Shown here one piece after another: positions 32,618 to 43,767 of a stretch of DNA of 64,000 nt. The translations under genes were made by a program, and so were the position numbers. The stretch comes from Entoloma clypeatum. Its lineage: Eukaryota; Basidiomycota; Agaricomycetes; Agaricales; Entolomataceae. Each line of letters begins with the position of its first letter. Position 1 is the stretch's first letter. A model generated the notes under the pieces. That model searched no databases, was not told where the DNA came from, and saw nothing but the letters and a program-made list of their open reading frames with translations. The stretch is from NCBI GenBank assembly GCA_963565915.1, contig OY751488.1:124001-188000 (forward strand), read 5' to 3'.

Positions 32618-34196
32618 ATGGCCCGTACCGTTCATACCAACACGGGCCCCTCCTCTACGTCTAGGAAGCGCAAGACAGCTCCCTCGAGCAAAAGCCAGGT
32701 CAAGTACCTTCAGTTCTTTCCTTAATGAACCGTTCTAATGTCCTTACAAGGTTGAGGAGGGACGGAAAGCGTCGATACCATCTACCATCGGTACAAGACG
32801 CTCACACGCTGGGTTGCCCGCAGCCAACACTTGTTTTTATCTTGGTACAATGTCATACACGTTGGTCTGAGGCTCGACGCTCAAGATTACAAGGATAGAA
32901 CAAAGTAAGTCTGAATATATTTGACTATACTGACGATCTAAGCCTTCAAAGGTTCGACATCGAGATTGATGTTTACCGAAAACTCTACCAAAAGGTTCCT
33001 CAGTTCGCAGATGATCTCAAGAAGATGCAAAAGAGGACAAAATTCGAGACAATCTTTGTTCGCGGGGTATGTATCTTCGTTTCAAACCATTTTGACCGCA
33101 TATATAGATACTTTTCTGTAGTTACGTCCCGGTACGACTGGGGTTCGCGGCGACGACACCAGCAGTCTCAAAAGCAGAGGACTTGACCTCATCGCTAGCG
33201 TATTGGGGCCGCTCCATCCTCCCATTCTTGCATCTGCGAAGAAATCCGAAGTTCGTGGATTCAACCATCCATCCCTCGCGCGCCTTATTATCGGCATCGA
33301 ATATCTCGAGGAGTTCGACAAGGATCCCCAAGCGTAAGTCATCTTTCTTAATTGAATATCTTACTCATGTCCTATCAGGTTCTGCGACAAGCTCAAGAAT
33401 GGTTCGCTCGCAATTGGGAACATGGATTTATGTGTCTTTTTGTATGACCTCGACCTTCTGGACCCGGAAGATATGTCCGCTGGGTTGTTTAGTAGCGAGC
33501 TTCTTTTAAGGGTAGGCTTATATTCTTTTCCCAGTCGTTACTCACCACTCTCTAGGTTTGGAAGCACCTGTTCCTTGGGCCCGCGTCCGCGCTCGACAAC
33601 GAAGCCGATACACCTGCGAAATCGACACAAGCGGTGCTCAATGGTATGACCTCCGTAACCCGTCAATCAATTGCTTATGCCAGTGTTCATGTCAGTGTCA
33701 CTTCGATACCGGAACCCTGCTGATCCTATTGTTCCAGTTGCGATGGCGTATGTCAGGTTCAGACGACTGGCGCAACAAGCACAGACCCTGGAAACCGGCC
33801 GAGTTATCCGGCGATCTTGCGCGTATTCGGCATAGGCGCTGCCCCGGCGCTCGTATGTGTGATTCGGACGATGATGACGACGCTCGAGACATCAACAGCA
33901 ACCACGACGATGATAGCGATGATGATGGTGATGATATGGACGAGGATACTGAACGTTGGATAAAGGAAGCTTTGGAATGGTGGAACGAGTAAGTTTGCAC
34001 TACTTAAACTTCCATGTGCGCCTCATATTGTGGCAGGAAGACATTTGGACTGCATTCCGCTTCAAAACCACAACCCTCCACCCACGAGTCAAGTCTCGAA
34101 CTCCACATGACTGAACGGAAGGCCCGCAGGAAGGCCAAACGGACCGCCGCGAGCGTGCCGACCGCGACGGCGTCGACATCCTCACGTGATTTATAA
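32618..34196 (+). CDS. DUF6698-like protein, multi-exon host gene
   Basis: Exons with GT/AG borders and consistent phase: about 32770-32904, 32952-33066, 33122-33334, 33379-33511, 33556-33690, 33738-33988 and 34037-34196. Introns are about 44-55 nt. Diagnostic segments are ESVDTIYHRYKTLTRWVARS, VRGDDTSSLKSRGLDLIASV, LHPPILASAKKS then RGFNHP, VWKHLFLGPASA and GMTSVTRQSIAYASVH. The exon-6/7 join gives LRWRMSGSDDWRNK, then an acidic stretch and WIKEALEWWNE. These match the agaricomycete-expanded DUF6698 family, of unknown function. The first exon (ATG at 32618, MARTVHTNTGPSSTSRKRK) does not splice cleanly in frame to the second, so the 5' end is uncertain. Low similarity to retroelements; likely host. 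Confidence 0.75.
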
Positions 34197-34379
34197 TCGC
34201 CTGCCACGTCGCCGCCTAGCCATCAGCCTTCCGTCGCTCAAAAGGCCAACGCTGCGATTTCTGACGCCTCCATTCCGGATCCCAACACCGACGATTCGAA
34301 CAATAACGAGAACGGCTCCGGCGACGACAGCAACGATGACAGCAGCAACGACAGCAGCGATGACAGCAGCGACGAGTGA
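34197..34379 (+). other. In-frame acidic tail after the DUF6698 stop
   Basis: After TAA (34194-34196) the same frame stays open for 60 codons and ends in a D/S-rich run (GDDSNDDSSNDSSDDSSDE) at TGA 34377-34379. Either the TAA is a nonsense mutation or this is coincidental. 34380-34835 is intergenic, between two convergent genes, with no feature seen. Confidence 0.4.
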
Positions 34380-34835
34380 AGGTGCAAGGGCGAGTGTACC
34401 TGCGGAGGCACCTACCCTCGCTGCTCCTTCTCCGGCTGCTCTTATGCTCACGCTTTGCAAATTCTACGTGCTTTCGTGCTACTATCTTGGCCTTTGCTTC
34501 GCCTCCAAATTATCTGGATCGCTCAGATTGCTTCACGGCCTCTCTATGCTTCTGATTTGTCTGCGCTTGTGTTTTACTCCAGTCTGTCTGCTATTTCACC
34601 TGTCGTTGACCACTGTATTAACATTCTGCTCAATAATACTCTTTGTCAATTGTCTCCTTTATTTTTCATACTAAGTGATGGCTTGATATTAGTATATGAA
34701 AAGTCGGTGTGTCTTTGTCGTCACTTGCATTGGTGTTTATCGTTCCGCAAGATGTTGGTCAATTGGCCCCAAAACCATATGGAGGTGGCTGCACACCAGC
34801 CGACCGCTCTGCTGATGGCCATCTGAAAATTTTAA

Positions 34836-36200
34836 TCAGACTAAAGAAACCCACCAGATACAAAAAACGCACAAATTCGGTGCCATTGCTTTTGACCATG
34901 TATCAATGAGTTGCCTCCAAGGTTGGTGGGATGACATGTCTTCCTTCAACTCCTGCGAGATGTCTCGGAGAATCATAGAAAAGAGCTTTTTTGCAGTTAC
35001 GTTGGACTTCCAATGATCGGGTGTTGGCAGCCTGACAAGGGTTGAGCCTTGCGCACTGGGGTGCCGACTGAAAGCTATGGCAACAAGCTAAATACAAATT
35101 AGTCGCTTCTCAGATAAATATAGTTGAATTTACGGACAAGCACAAGAGACAAAACTATTGAAGGGCGAGGTATAAATTGTCGCCACAGTTGCGTATCACC
35201 TGGGAGGGAGGCTAGGACATCCTTACTGATGATTATTGGTGCATGGAAGCTCTTGGTTTCATTGTGGAACATTGTCGCTACAGACATGGGTCTGAACGCG
35301 TCATCCTTGTAGAAGAGCTTGTGCACCCAAGCTGTTAAAAAGTTACCATTTCCGAATATCTAGAAACATGAACATGTAAGTAAAGACCACAAACAGCCAA
35401 CAGACCTTTAATTTATTTTCGTGCCAGTTTGGGTTTGACAAGTCGATGTTGCTAAGGGAAAGAATATTGTGTACAATACTCTGTTTTGAGGGCTCGGCAA
35501 TCAAGATGCATTTGATGATAGCGTTGGCAGCCTTTTCTGCATCCGACCCCACGAATATATCCGAAAAGCCATGATCCGCGCGCGTAAAGAGTGCGCCCCA
35601 GTGTTCCCCGACATGTGAAGCGATTGCTCCTATAAGATCTTTGTCCGTAGACGCGAAGGTCCATAATTTCAATGTCGCGTTGACTATCAAAGGGCAGTTT
35701 GTTTGGCTTGCATTGTTCAAACAAAGTTGAAACTCACATTCACCGATTTTTGGATCGTCAATTCGGATCTGTTGGGTGCGCCACTGAGGGACAAAATCGC
35801 TATGTAGAAATTCAGTCAGGGAAGTAGCGAAGCGATATCCGTTCTTGCTGTCTCGACCCCCCCAGACCCCTGGATGGGCAACGATGTTTAGAAACGCGTG
35901 AGCTGAGCATGACAAGAATAATTCTAAGAGTTGGGTTTCTCCCCCGGGTCGACCATCACGGTGCGCCATGATTGTTGCAATTTCATCAAGATCCGGTCGG
36001 TGATTCACGCGGGAAGAGACACCAGACATCTGGGAGAAGCTTTGGCTCACACTGGCCATCAGTGGAGCGAGAGAATAGAAGGGTGACTCTTTTGGTGACG
36101 TTTTGGTGAGTCTTTGGAGAGCCGCCCAAGCTGTACCTACAGATGGAGTGTCCAGGAGGTCGAGGGTTGGCTCGGGAGCTTTGCTTGCATCGATGATCAT
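34836..36200 (-). CDS. Hypothetical host protein, three exons, 419 residues
   Basis: Minus-strand exons are 36200-35406, 35359-35134 and 35074-34836. Introns are 46 nt (GTCTG...CTAG) and 59 nt (GTAAAT...CTAAT...ATAG). Phases agree and the total is 420 codons including the stop. The start is MIIDASKAPEPTLDLLDTPS. Segments include AHPGVWGGRDSKNGYRFATS, HVGEHWGALFTRADHGFSDI and, in exon 2, FLTAWVHKLFYKDDAFRPMS. The last exon has TAKKLFSMILRDISQELKED. I recognise no domain; no signal peptide or membrane segment is evident. It is convergent with the DUF6698 gene. The splicing model rests on frame and consensus sites only. Confidence 0.65.
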
Positions 36201-36225
36201 GACAACGATCTTTAATTAATTAACC

Positions 36226-36480
36226 TATGTCTAAACTGGTCCGCTGGTATCCATGTCTGTGCCGATCAGGAAACCCGAAGGGTCTCCCAACAAATCTCGT
36301 GAGCCGGAGTTCGAATCGCAGCCGCTCACCTCGCTCACATGCACACTTTAGCACGTCCCACAGGAAAAGGCCATCAGGAAAAACACAAAATGTAAATATA
36401 ACTGTATTGCACTGAATTATCCTAACTTTGGTATAATATGACAAATTGCGCCAATTATGTCAAACCGGCCAATTTAACTC
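36226..36480 (+). repeat. Dispersed repeat with B-box-like motif
   Basis: Contains GAGTTCGAATCGC (pol III B-box-like) and, downstream, CATCAGGAAAAACACAAAATG. The latter recurs in reverse complement at about 51140-51160 together with a nearby CTATTTCGCAA block. A tRNA-derived SINE is possible. Confidence 0.4.
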
Positions 36481-36682
36481 TTGGGTTCGGATAATCTAGA
36501 CATATTTGCATAATATAGTATCTATTTCGCAAGATATAGGATGTTTCTAGCCCGTGAAAGTGTCAATAAAGTGCTCCAAAGCTCAATATTAACACACTTT
36601 AGGAGAGGATTCCAACGACATTTTCAGCTGACCATGCACATTCAAGAAGGCAAACGACTTCAATTGACACGTCTACGTAACA

Positions 36683-37157
36683 TGTTACATTCCGATCCAT
36701 TCCGACGATTTCCGACCAATCCCGACACCTCCGACATTTTGACTAATACTTATTATGCATACTTACTGTTATGAATCTCGTTACTACGTACATTACTTAC
36801 ATCCGATCATTTTACTTATGTTAAGAATCTCCGACAGCCACTCGTTATCCGACTCCGACGAAGCCACACGTCCTCCGACATAGTATTTAAACTTATGTAG
36901 AATCGTGTATTAGCTTCAGTTTGAATATCAACTTAGATTCGACATCATACCTCCCGTCCTCTTTCCGACTCTTAACTTGAGTCCGACCTCCGACCTCCGA
37001 TCCTCCGATCCTCCGAAATAAGGACACCAACGTATTAGCGAGGGCGCAACACACAAGTTGAAGCCAAGTCCTTGCCCCTACGTTGCACGCGCTCCGACCT
37101 TCCGACCTTCCGACGCGTCCGACGTAGCTCCGACGTTTTGTCGATCAGTTCTTAACA
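36683..37157 (+). repeat. 5' LTR of gypsy B4
   Basis: TGTTACATTCCG to TCTTAACA, same sequence as the 3' LTR by eye. Confidence 0.96.
36884..36928 (+). promoter_or_regulatory. TATA box and predicted RNA start of gypsy B4
   Basis: TATTTAAA at 36884-36891. CAGTTTGAATAT at 36917-36928 starts 33 nt downstream of the box start. Confidence 0.72.
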
Positions 37158-37159
37158 GT

Positions 37160-37171
37160 ATATTCAAACTG
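37160..37171 (+). other. Self-primer binding site of gypsy B4
   Basis: ATATTCAAACTG, 2 nt after the LTR, exact reverse complement of 36917-36928. Confidence 0.76.
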
Positions 37172-37203
37172 CCACTCGCTTATCCGTATTTCAAATTCCA
37201 GTT

Positions 37204-38430
37204 ATGGCAGCCCGCAACACACAGAACTCCCGCGCAGCAGCAGCCGCAGCGGAAGCTTCAAACCTGCAGGACACCAGGGCGACATTTCTACATACGTTCC
37301 AAGATATTCCCGCAGAAGAATCTGCACCCAAACCTGACCCCATATCTCCGACACCTCGTCTCCGAACACCTCAGACACAAGGACCTCCGATTCCTGAAGA
37401 ATTCCGTCCTTTCAAATCGCCGACCTCTCCTTTTGACGATAACAATCCTTTCCGTCGCGAGCAAACTCCAAACCTCGCCGAAGCAATTATGCTTATGACG
37501 CAGGAGCTCCGACGTAGAGAGACTCCGAAAACTCCGAAAAAGAAATCGAAGGAACCCGACACTTTTGATGGTTCCGACTCTCGGAAACTCACCAGTTTCC
37601 TCGCACAATGCACGCTATATTTCCGAAACAACCCCGCTTTTGACGACGATGATAACAAAGTCAGTTTCGCTCTGTCGTACCTCCGAGGAACCGCGCTCGA
37701 ATGGTTTGAGCCCACCCTCTTGGGAGAGTCCGACGACGACTCTGTCTGGTTGGACGACTGGTCCGCCTTTGTGCACATCCTCCGATCCGAATTCGGACCT
37801 ATCGATCCGACCGGAGAAGCAGAGGATAGCCTGGATCACCTTCGGATGCGCGACAATCAGAAGATCCTACGTTACAACGTGGACTTCAAACGTCTTTCCG
37901 CTCGCACGCAGTGGGATGATGGCGCGCTCCGATATCGGTACTATACCGGTTTAGCGGAACGCATCAAGGACGTTTTGGGGACTTTTCCCAAACCAAAGAC
38001 TCTCGCCGAGTTGAAAGTAATGGCCCATAACATTGATGCTCGCTACTGGGAACGTCAACGCGAGAAATCGCGCTCCTCCGACAAATCTACTCCGAAATCC
38101 GACAAATCCGACAAATCCGACAAAAAACAGACCCCCGCTTCATCATCCTCCAACAACAACTCCTCATCGTCTAAACCCAACTCGCAACAACAACAAAAAT
38201 CGTCATCCACCTCTCCGAAATCCGCCCTCTCCGACAAACTTGGCAAAGATGGGAAATTAACTCCCCAAGAACGCCAACGACGATTTGACAATAATTTATG
38301 CATGTTTTGCGGCAACGTTGGTCATCGGGCTTCCGACTGCTCGAAGAAATCGTCTTCTAACGCCAAAGCAAAAGCCCGCGCGGCCCAAGCTGAGGACAAA
38401 TCGGAGAAGACGACCGAGTCAAAAAAATAG
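37204..38430 (+). CDS. gag: Gag of gypsy B4
   Basis: An open frame of 408 codons from the first ATG of the predicted transcript. An Ala-rich N-terminus is followed by a Pro-rich region. The capsid-like segment is about residues 110-290 (DSRKLTSFLAQCTLYFRNNP, LDDWSAFVHILRSEFGP, KVMAHNIDARYW). A low-complexity DKSDK / SSNNNSSSS / QQQQ linker and one CCHC knuckle (CMFCGNVGHRASDC, about residues 366-379) follow. It forms the particle that packages element RNA. It ends SKK-TAG within a seven-A slippery tract, so a minority of ribosomes should shift -1 into pol. Intact, unlike B2. Confidence 0.93.
   Translation: MAARNTQNSRAAAAAAEASNLQDTRATFLHTFQDIPAEESAPKPDPISPTPRLRTPQTQGPPIPEEFRPFKSPTSPFDDNNPFRREQTPNLAEAIMLMTQELRRRETPKTPKKKSKEPDTFDGSDSRKLTSFLAQCTLYFRNNPAFDDDDNKVSFALSYLRGTALEWFEPTLLGESDDDSVWLDDWSAFVHILRSEFGPIDPTGEAEDSLDHLRMRDNQKILRYNVDFKRLSARTQWDDGALRYRYYTGLAERIKDVLGTFPKPKTLAELKVMAHNIDARYWERQREKSRSSDKSTPKSDKSDKSDKKQTPASSSSNNNSSSSKPNSQQQQKSSSTSPKSALSDKLGKDGKLTPQERQRRFDNNLCMFCGNVGHRASDCSKKSSSNAKAKARAAQAEDKSEKTTESKK
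38421..38430 (+). other. -1 frameshift signal A_AAA_AAA_TAG (B4)
   Basis: Gag codons TCA AAA AAA TAG place the heptamer A_AAA_AAA in the canonical phase, directly against the stop. The -1 frame (AAA AAA ATA GTA) is open into protease. Confidence 0.75.
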
Positions 38431-41400
38431 TAAGCAGTCCTCAGATTCCAGCACGTACTGGGGATTGCGTTGACTCCTTTCGTGCACCTTTGGAAACCCT
38501 CCGACTCAATGCGTCCGCTCTCTCAAATCCGAACTCTCTATGTATTGATTTGATATCTCCGACCTTTTCCGATTCTCTTCCGATAAAGACTCTTATTGAT
38601 TCTGGTTCTACACATTGCTTCGCAGATACCAGATTTATTTCTTCTTTAAACTTATCTCCGACTCTGATTCCTTCACCTATGGTTTTGAAACTTTTTGACG
38701 GTTCTTCAAATACTTATATCACACAATCTATCGATCTTCCTCTCCGATTTCCTTCCGGTGAATTTCTGACCGTCGCGTTTTACGTGACAACCCTCGATTC
38801 GTCTTGTAATTTGGTTCTAGGACACAACTGGCTCACCCGCTACAATCCGTTGATTGACTGGGTATTGGGCAGTATCTTATTCCGTTCTACGTTACCCGAC
38901 ACTCCGAGTCCGACTCCGACGTCGACTGCTGAGGCAGCTCCGCCACCTCTGCAGTGTCCGCCCTCTCCGATGGGCACCTCCGATCCGCTCACTCCGAACA
39001 CCTCCGACCCGCCACAGATTACCATGGTCAATGCAGCCGCATATCTCCATGCATGTAAAGCTCCTGGGGCATACGCTTTCCGCGTTCACCTCTCCGACAT
39101 CTCCGCCAATTCCGCGTCTGTCTCCGACAACGCTCCCGACCTCTCTGGCATACCCGAGGAATACCACGATTTTGCTGATGTATTCAGTAAGAAAAAAGCC
39201 GACACCCTTGCACCCCACCGACCGTACGACCTCAAGATCAATTTGGAGGAAGGTACTTCCCCTCCGATTGGTCCGATGTACTCACTCTCGCAATCCGAAC
39301 TTGGATCCCTCCAAGACTTCATCGACGAGCACCTCAATATCGGTTTCATCAAACCTTCTAGTTCACCTCACGGCGCTCCGATCCTCTTCGTCCGAAAGAA
39401 AGATGGATCACTCCGACTATGCGTCGACTACTGAGGCCTGAACAAAATCACGAAGAAGGACCGATACCCACTTCCACTCATCTCCGACCTCTTAGCCACT
39501 GCCGGAAAAGCACGCGTTTATACCACCATAGACCTCCGACACGCATACCACCTAGTCCGCATCGCTGAAGGTGACGAATGGAAAACTGCATTCCGCACTC
39601 GCTATGGATCATTTGAATGGTTAGTCATGCCATTCGGATTGTCTAACGCACCTGCAGCCTTTCAACGTTTTATGAACGACATCTTCTCCGACCTTCTGGA
39701 CAACTGCGTTACCGTTTACCTCGACGACATCCTGATCTACTCCGACAACCCCGAGGAACACAAAAAACATGTCCGAGAAGTCCTCCGACGACTCCGACAA
39801 CATGGTCTTTACGCCCGCGCCGACAAGTGCGACTTCTCTGCCGAAACTGTAGAATATCTTGGATTTATCCTTTCTCCCGACGGACTCAAAATGTCGGAAG
39901 CGAAAGTCAAGATTATTCAGGATTGGCCTGAACCGCGCAGAGTGAAGGACGTCCAGTCCTTTTTAGGTTTTGCAAACTTTTACCGACGTTTCATTCCATT
40001 CTATTCCAACATCACTATTCCACTCACTCGTTTAACCAGGAAACATGCCACTTGGCTGTTCTCCGACGACGCTCGAACCGCTTTTAATGACCTGAAAAAG
40101 GCATTTACCACCGCTCCGATCCTGACACACTGGATTCCCGACTCTCCGATAATTGTCGAAACCGACGCATCCGACTATGCCCTAGCGGCTATTCTGTCGA
40201 TAGTCACCTCCGACAATGAAGTCCACCCCGTCGCATTCCATTCCCGCACCTTCACGGCCCCCGAAGTAAACTATGACACCCACGATAAGGAACTTCTTGC
40301 CATCTACGAAGCGTTTAAAATTTGGCGCCATTACCTCGAAGGCTCCGGTACTCCGATTGACGTCGTTACCGACCACAAAAATCTCGAGTATTTTGCCACC
40401 ACCAAAGTTCTTTCACGCCGACAAGTCCGATGGTCGGAATACCTTTCTCAGTTCAACCTCGTCATCCGATTCCGCCCCGGCCGATTGGGAACTAAACCTG
40501 ACTCTCTAACTAGACATTGGGATGTCTACCCTAAAGGGGGAAATAGCGACTACGTCGACATCAATCCGACCAACCTCCGACCAGTCTTTTCGCAAGAACA
40601 GCTCTCCGCTTCAGTTCGTGCGACTCAACTCCTTGAGCCCGTCCTCCGTGCAACCATTATCATGGACACAGAAAAGCTTCACCACGACATACTCACAGCA
40701 CTCCCTTCCGACACTCTTTACGACACTCTTTCTAAAGATCCTAAACCCCGCTGGTCTCTCGACCCCGATGGTTTCCTCCGACATGACGATCGGATATACG
40801 TTCCCGACTCCGACGACCTCCGACTCCGAGTCCTACAGCACAAGCACGATCATATGCTTGCTGGACACCCAGGTCAGAACAAGACACTCAGTCTCATTCA
40901 GTGTGATTATACCTGGCCCGGAATACGAGATTTCGTTAAACACTATTGCAAGTCATGTACCACTTGCATGCGATCGAAGCCACAAAGACACAAGCCTTAC
41001 GGCCTACTCAAACAGCTTCCGATCCCCGAACGTCCTTGGAATTCTATCTCAATGGATTTCATCGAGACCCTTCCGACCTCCAACAACTTTGATTCAATCC
41101 TCGTTATCGTTGACCGATTAACGAAACAAAGTATTTTCATTCCGACAACAATTCACTGCACCTCCGAAGACCTTGCCGTACTCTTCGTATTGCATGTCTT
41201 CTCTAAACACGGCGTCCCCGAACATATCACCTCCAACCGCGGCCCCGAATTCGTCTCCCGATTCTTCCGATCTCTCGGAAAGGCTCTAAACATGACCCTC
41301 CACTTCACCTCCGGTTACCACCCCGAAGGCGATGGCCAAACCGAACGCACTAACCAGACCCTCGAACAGTACTTGCGGATATTCTGCAACTACCAACAGG

Positions 41401-42131
41401 ACAACTGGTCCGCTCTCCTTCCGATTGCGGAGTTCGCGTACAACAACGCACCTAGTGCTACCACTGGCATATCTCCCTTCTTTGCTAACAAGGGTTACCA
41501 TCCGAACATTACTGTTCACCCGGAACGAGACCTCGCCTCTTCCCGAGCCCGATCCTTCGTGACCGACTTAGACGAACTTCACCAAGAACTGAAAGCCACC
41601 ATCTCCGACGCCCAACGACGCTACCAGAAGTCCTCCGACAATAATCGGATCGCACCTCCGACATTTTCTGTCGGACAGCAGGTTTTCGTCAAAGCACAGT
41701 TCTTCCGCACAACACGCCCATCCAAGAAACTCTCAGAAAAGTACTTGGGACCATATGAGATCATTGCACAACCCGGCACACACTCCTTTACCCTCCGACT
41801 CCCCGACACATTCCGCGGTGTTCACCCCGTCTACCACGTCTCCATGCTTGAACCCGCAACTCCGAACACCATTCCGAATCGGACCCAACCTCCGCCTCCT
41901 CCGATTGACATTGACGGAGAACTTGAGTACGAGATCGCTGAAATAGTCGACTCAAAGATCGACCGACGACGTAGCTGCAAGCTACTATATTTCGTCCATT
42001 GGTTAGGATATGAAAACACTGATGAAGAATTCTCTTGGCTACCAGCCAATGAATTGGAAAACGCCCCCGAGCTTGTCTCCGACTTTCACTCCGCTTATCC
42101 CGACAAACCGGGTCCGCTCACATCGCTCTGA
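38431..42131 (+). pseudogene. pol: Pol of gypsy B4 (single UGA in RT, Asn in integrase triad)
   Basis: The -1 frame is continuous from gag to 42131 except for TGA 39432-39434. Order: protease (IDSGSTHCFAD, about 38605); RT (ILFVRKKDGSLRLCVDY, then the UGA where Arg of DYRxLN is expected, then GLNKITKKDRYPLPLI, and YLDD at about 39720). RNase H keeps its Asp (ETDASDYA). Next come the H2C2 finger (HMLAGHPGQ...CKSCTTC, about 40850-40970) and the integrase core (ISMDFIETLP; ITSNRGPEF with Asn for the usual Asp; DGQTERTNQTLEQY). The tail ends with a chromodomain (about 41915-42100). If the UGA is not read through, no RNase H or integrase is made. Confidence 0.93.
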
Positions 42132-42158
42132 AACAAGAAAAAACAAGTACTATTCTAT

Positions 42159-43126
42159 CTACTTAGTACGTTGTTTCTTGTTCGACGGACCCTCCTCCTT
42201 GTCCGACTCCTCCTTACCCGACTCCGCCTTCTCCGACGGCTCCGAAATCGACATGTCGGAATCGTCCGACAGCTCCGGCAACTCCAACCTTTTCCTATTC
42301 ACCAGGTCCTTCCTAATCCTTCTCGCAATCCTCTTCTCCAGTCTCAACTCGTGCGTCTCCTCCGCCGTATCCATCTCCGACTCCGACCCTTCCTCCGACA
42401 CCTCCGGCGACTTGGGTTGGTACTCGGTGTTCACCGAGCCTTCGACTGCTGTTAGCAGTCGCCTCACCTGCCTCGTCTCCGCCAGTATCATCTTGAGGAC
42501 ACCCAAGACGGTGTCCTCCGACCCACTCTCTGACGGCATCTCCGACGCCTTTTTCTTCCCCTTAACCACCTTCACCGTTCTCTTCACCTCCTTCACCTCC
42601 GACTTTCCCTCCGACGCTCCGACCTCGCACTTCTTCTTGTCTTTGATACATCCTTTGCAGGACGACTTATTCCTAAAAAAAAAAAAAACAAGGTTAAAAC
42701 AGAAGAGACGAACCAAAGAGGGACTTACTCATCGCGTTCGCATTCGACGCCCTTCACAATGCACCTATCACAGGTGCCGACCCCGACCCCGACTCCCGAC
42801 CCCTCTCCAACCATCGCCGACACTTCCTCCACCTTCCTCTTCTTCGTCGTCTTCTTCTTCTTCTCCGCCTGCGGCTCCCCCGACCCCTTGCTCGATGCGC
42901 CTTGCGCAGCGGCCACTTCATCGCCCCTTTTCTGAGCCGCCAGCTCCGACGCCCGACGCATCTCCTCCGCTAACCGCGCCGCCTCCGCAGCCCTCTCTTC
43001 CTCCGCTCTCCGCTCCTCCTCAGCCTTCCTCGCAGCCTCCTCCTCCGCTGCTCGCTTTTTCGCCTCCACCTCCGCGAGCTTAGCCTGCAGCGCCTCCATC
43101 TCCTTTTGAAAATCGGATGCCGACAT
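42159..43126 (-). CDS. Antisense coiled-coil Zn2Cys6 protein carried by gypsy B4
   Basis: Exons 43126-42729 and 42672-42159 flank a 56-nt intron (GTAAGTCC, poly-T tract, TTAG) and join in phase to 303 residues. Layout: Glu/Ala/Lys coiled coil (1-90), GSSK/GSGEPQAE linker, basic KKKKTTKKRK, Zn2Cys6 cluster with Cys at about 119, 122, 129, 138, 141, 148, then KRTVKVVKGKKK. The acidic C-terminus (EEGSESEMDTAEE, DDSDMSISEPSE) ends KKQRTK. The stop lies 28 nt from the pol stop, tail to tail. The ATG lies 167 nt inside the 3' LTR, so antisense LTR activity could drive it. Conserved intact in a young and an older copy, which argues for a function. Confidence 0.77.
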
Positions 43127-43292
43127 ATTGAGGTTTATTTTCGGAAGAGTTTAAAACGAAAAGAGAATGGGGGAACAAGAAGAAAAAACCACTCAGACGG
43201 TATTTTCAACCAACGCATCACATGACGCAGTTCACGCGCACCGACCACCTAGGTCCTTAGGCCTCATAGGTTCGGCCCTAAGGGGGAAATAC

Positions 43293-43767
43293 TGTTACAT
43301 TCCGATCCATTCCGACGATTTCCGACCAATCCCGACACCTCCGACATTTTGACTAATACTTATTATGCATACTTACTGTTATGAATCTCGTTACTACGTA
43401 CATTACTTACATCCGATCATTTTACTTATGTTAAGAATCTCCGACAGCCACTCGTTATCCGACTCCGACGAAGCCACACGTCCTCCGACATAGTATTTAA
43501 ACTTATGTAGAATCGTGTATTAGCTTCAGTTTGAATATCAACTTAGATTCGACATCATACCTCCCGTCCTCTTTCCGACTCTTAACTTGAGTCCGACCTC
43601 CGACCTCCGATCCTCCGATCCTCCGAAATAAGGACACCAACGTATTAGCGAGGGCGCAACACACAAGTTGAAGCCAAGTCCTTGCCCCTACGTTGCACGC
43701 GCTCCGACCTTCCGACCTTCCGACGCGTCCGACGTAGCTCCGACGTTTTGTCGATCAGTTCTTAACA
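43293..43767 (+). repeat. 3' LTR of gypsy B4
   Basis: 475 bp, preceded by polypurine tract AAGGGGGAAATAC; followed by target duplication TAACA. Confidence 0.96.

Larger units (their letters stand above)
36683..43767 (+). mobile_element. Ty3/gypsy chromodomain retrotransposon, copy B4
   Basis: LTRs of 475 bp (36683-37157 and 43293-43767) read as identical. The 5-bp duplication TAACA is perfect (36678-36682 and 43768-43772). The internal order is the same as in B2. Gag is intact; pol has a single in-frame UGA in RT and an Asp-to-Asn change in the integrase triad. The spliced antisense gene is intact. Identical LTRs mean very recent insertion despite the pol lesions. Confidence 0.97.

Noticed and set aside
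34186..34674. 162-codon plus-strand ORF overlapping the DUF6698 3' end
   Set aside because: Out of frame with the gene, low-complexity start and hydrophobic random-looking end; likely UTR.
36300..36330. Functional tRNA gene around GTTCGAATC
   Set aside because: No acceptor, D or anticodon stems fit; only the B-box-like loop is present.
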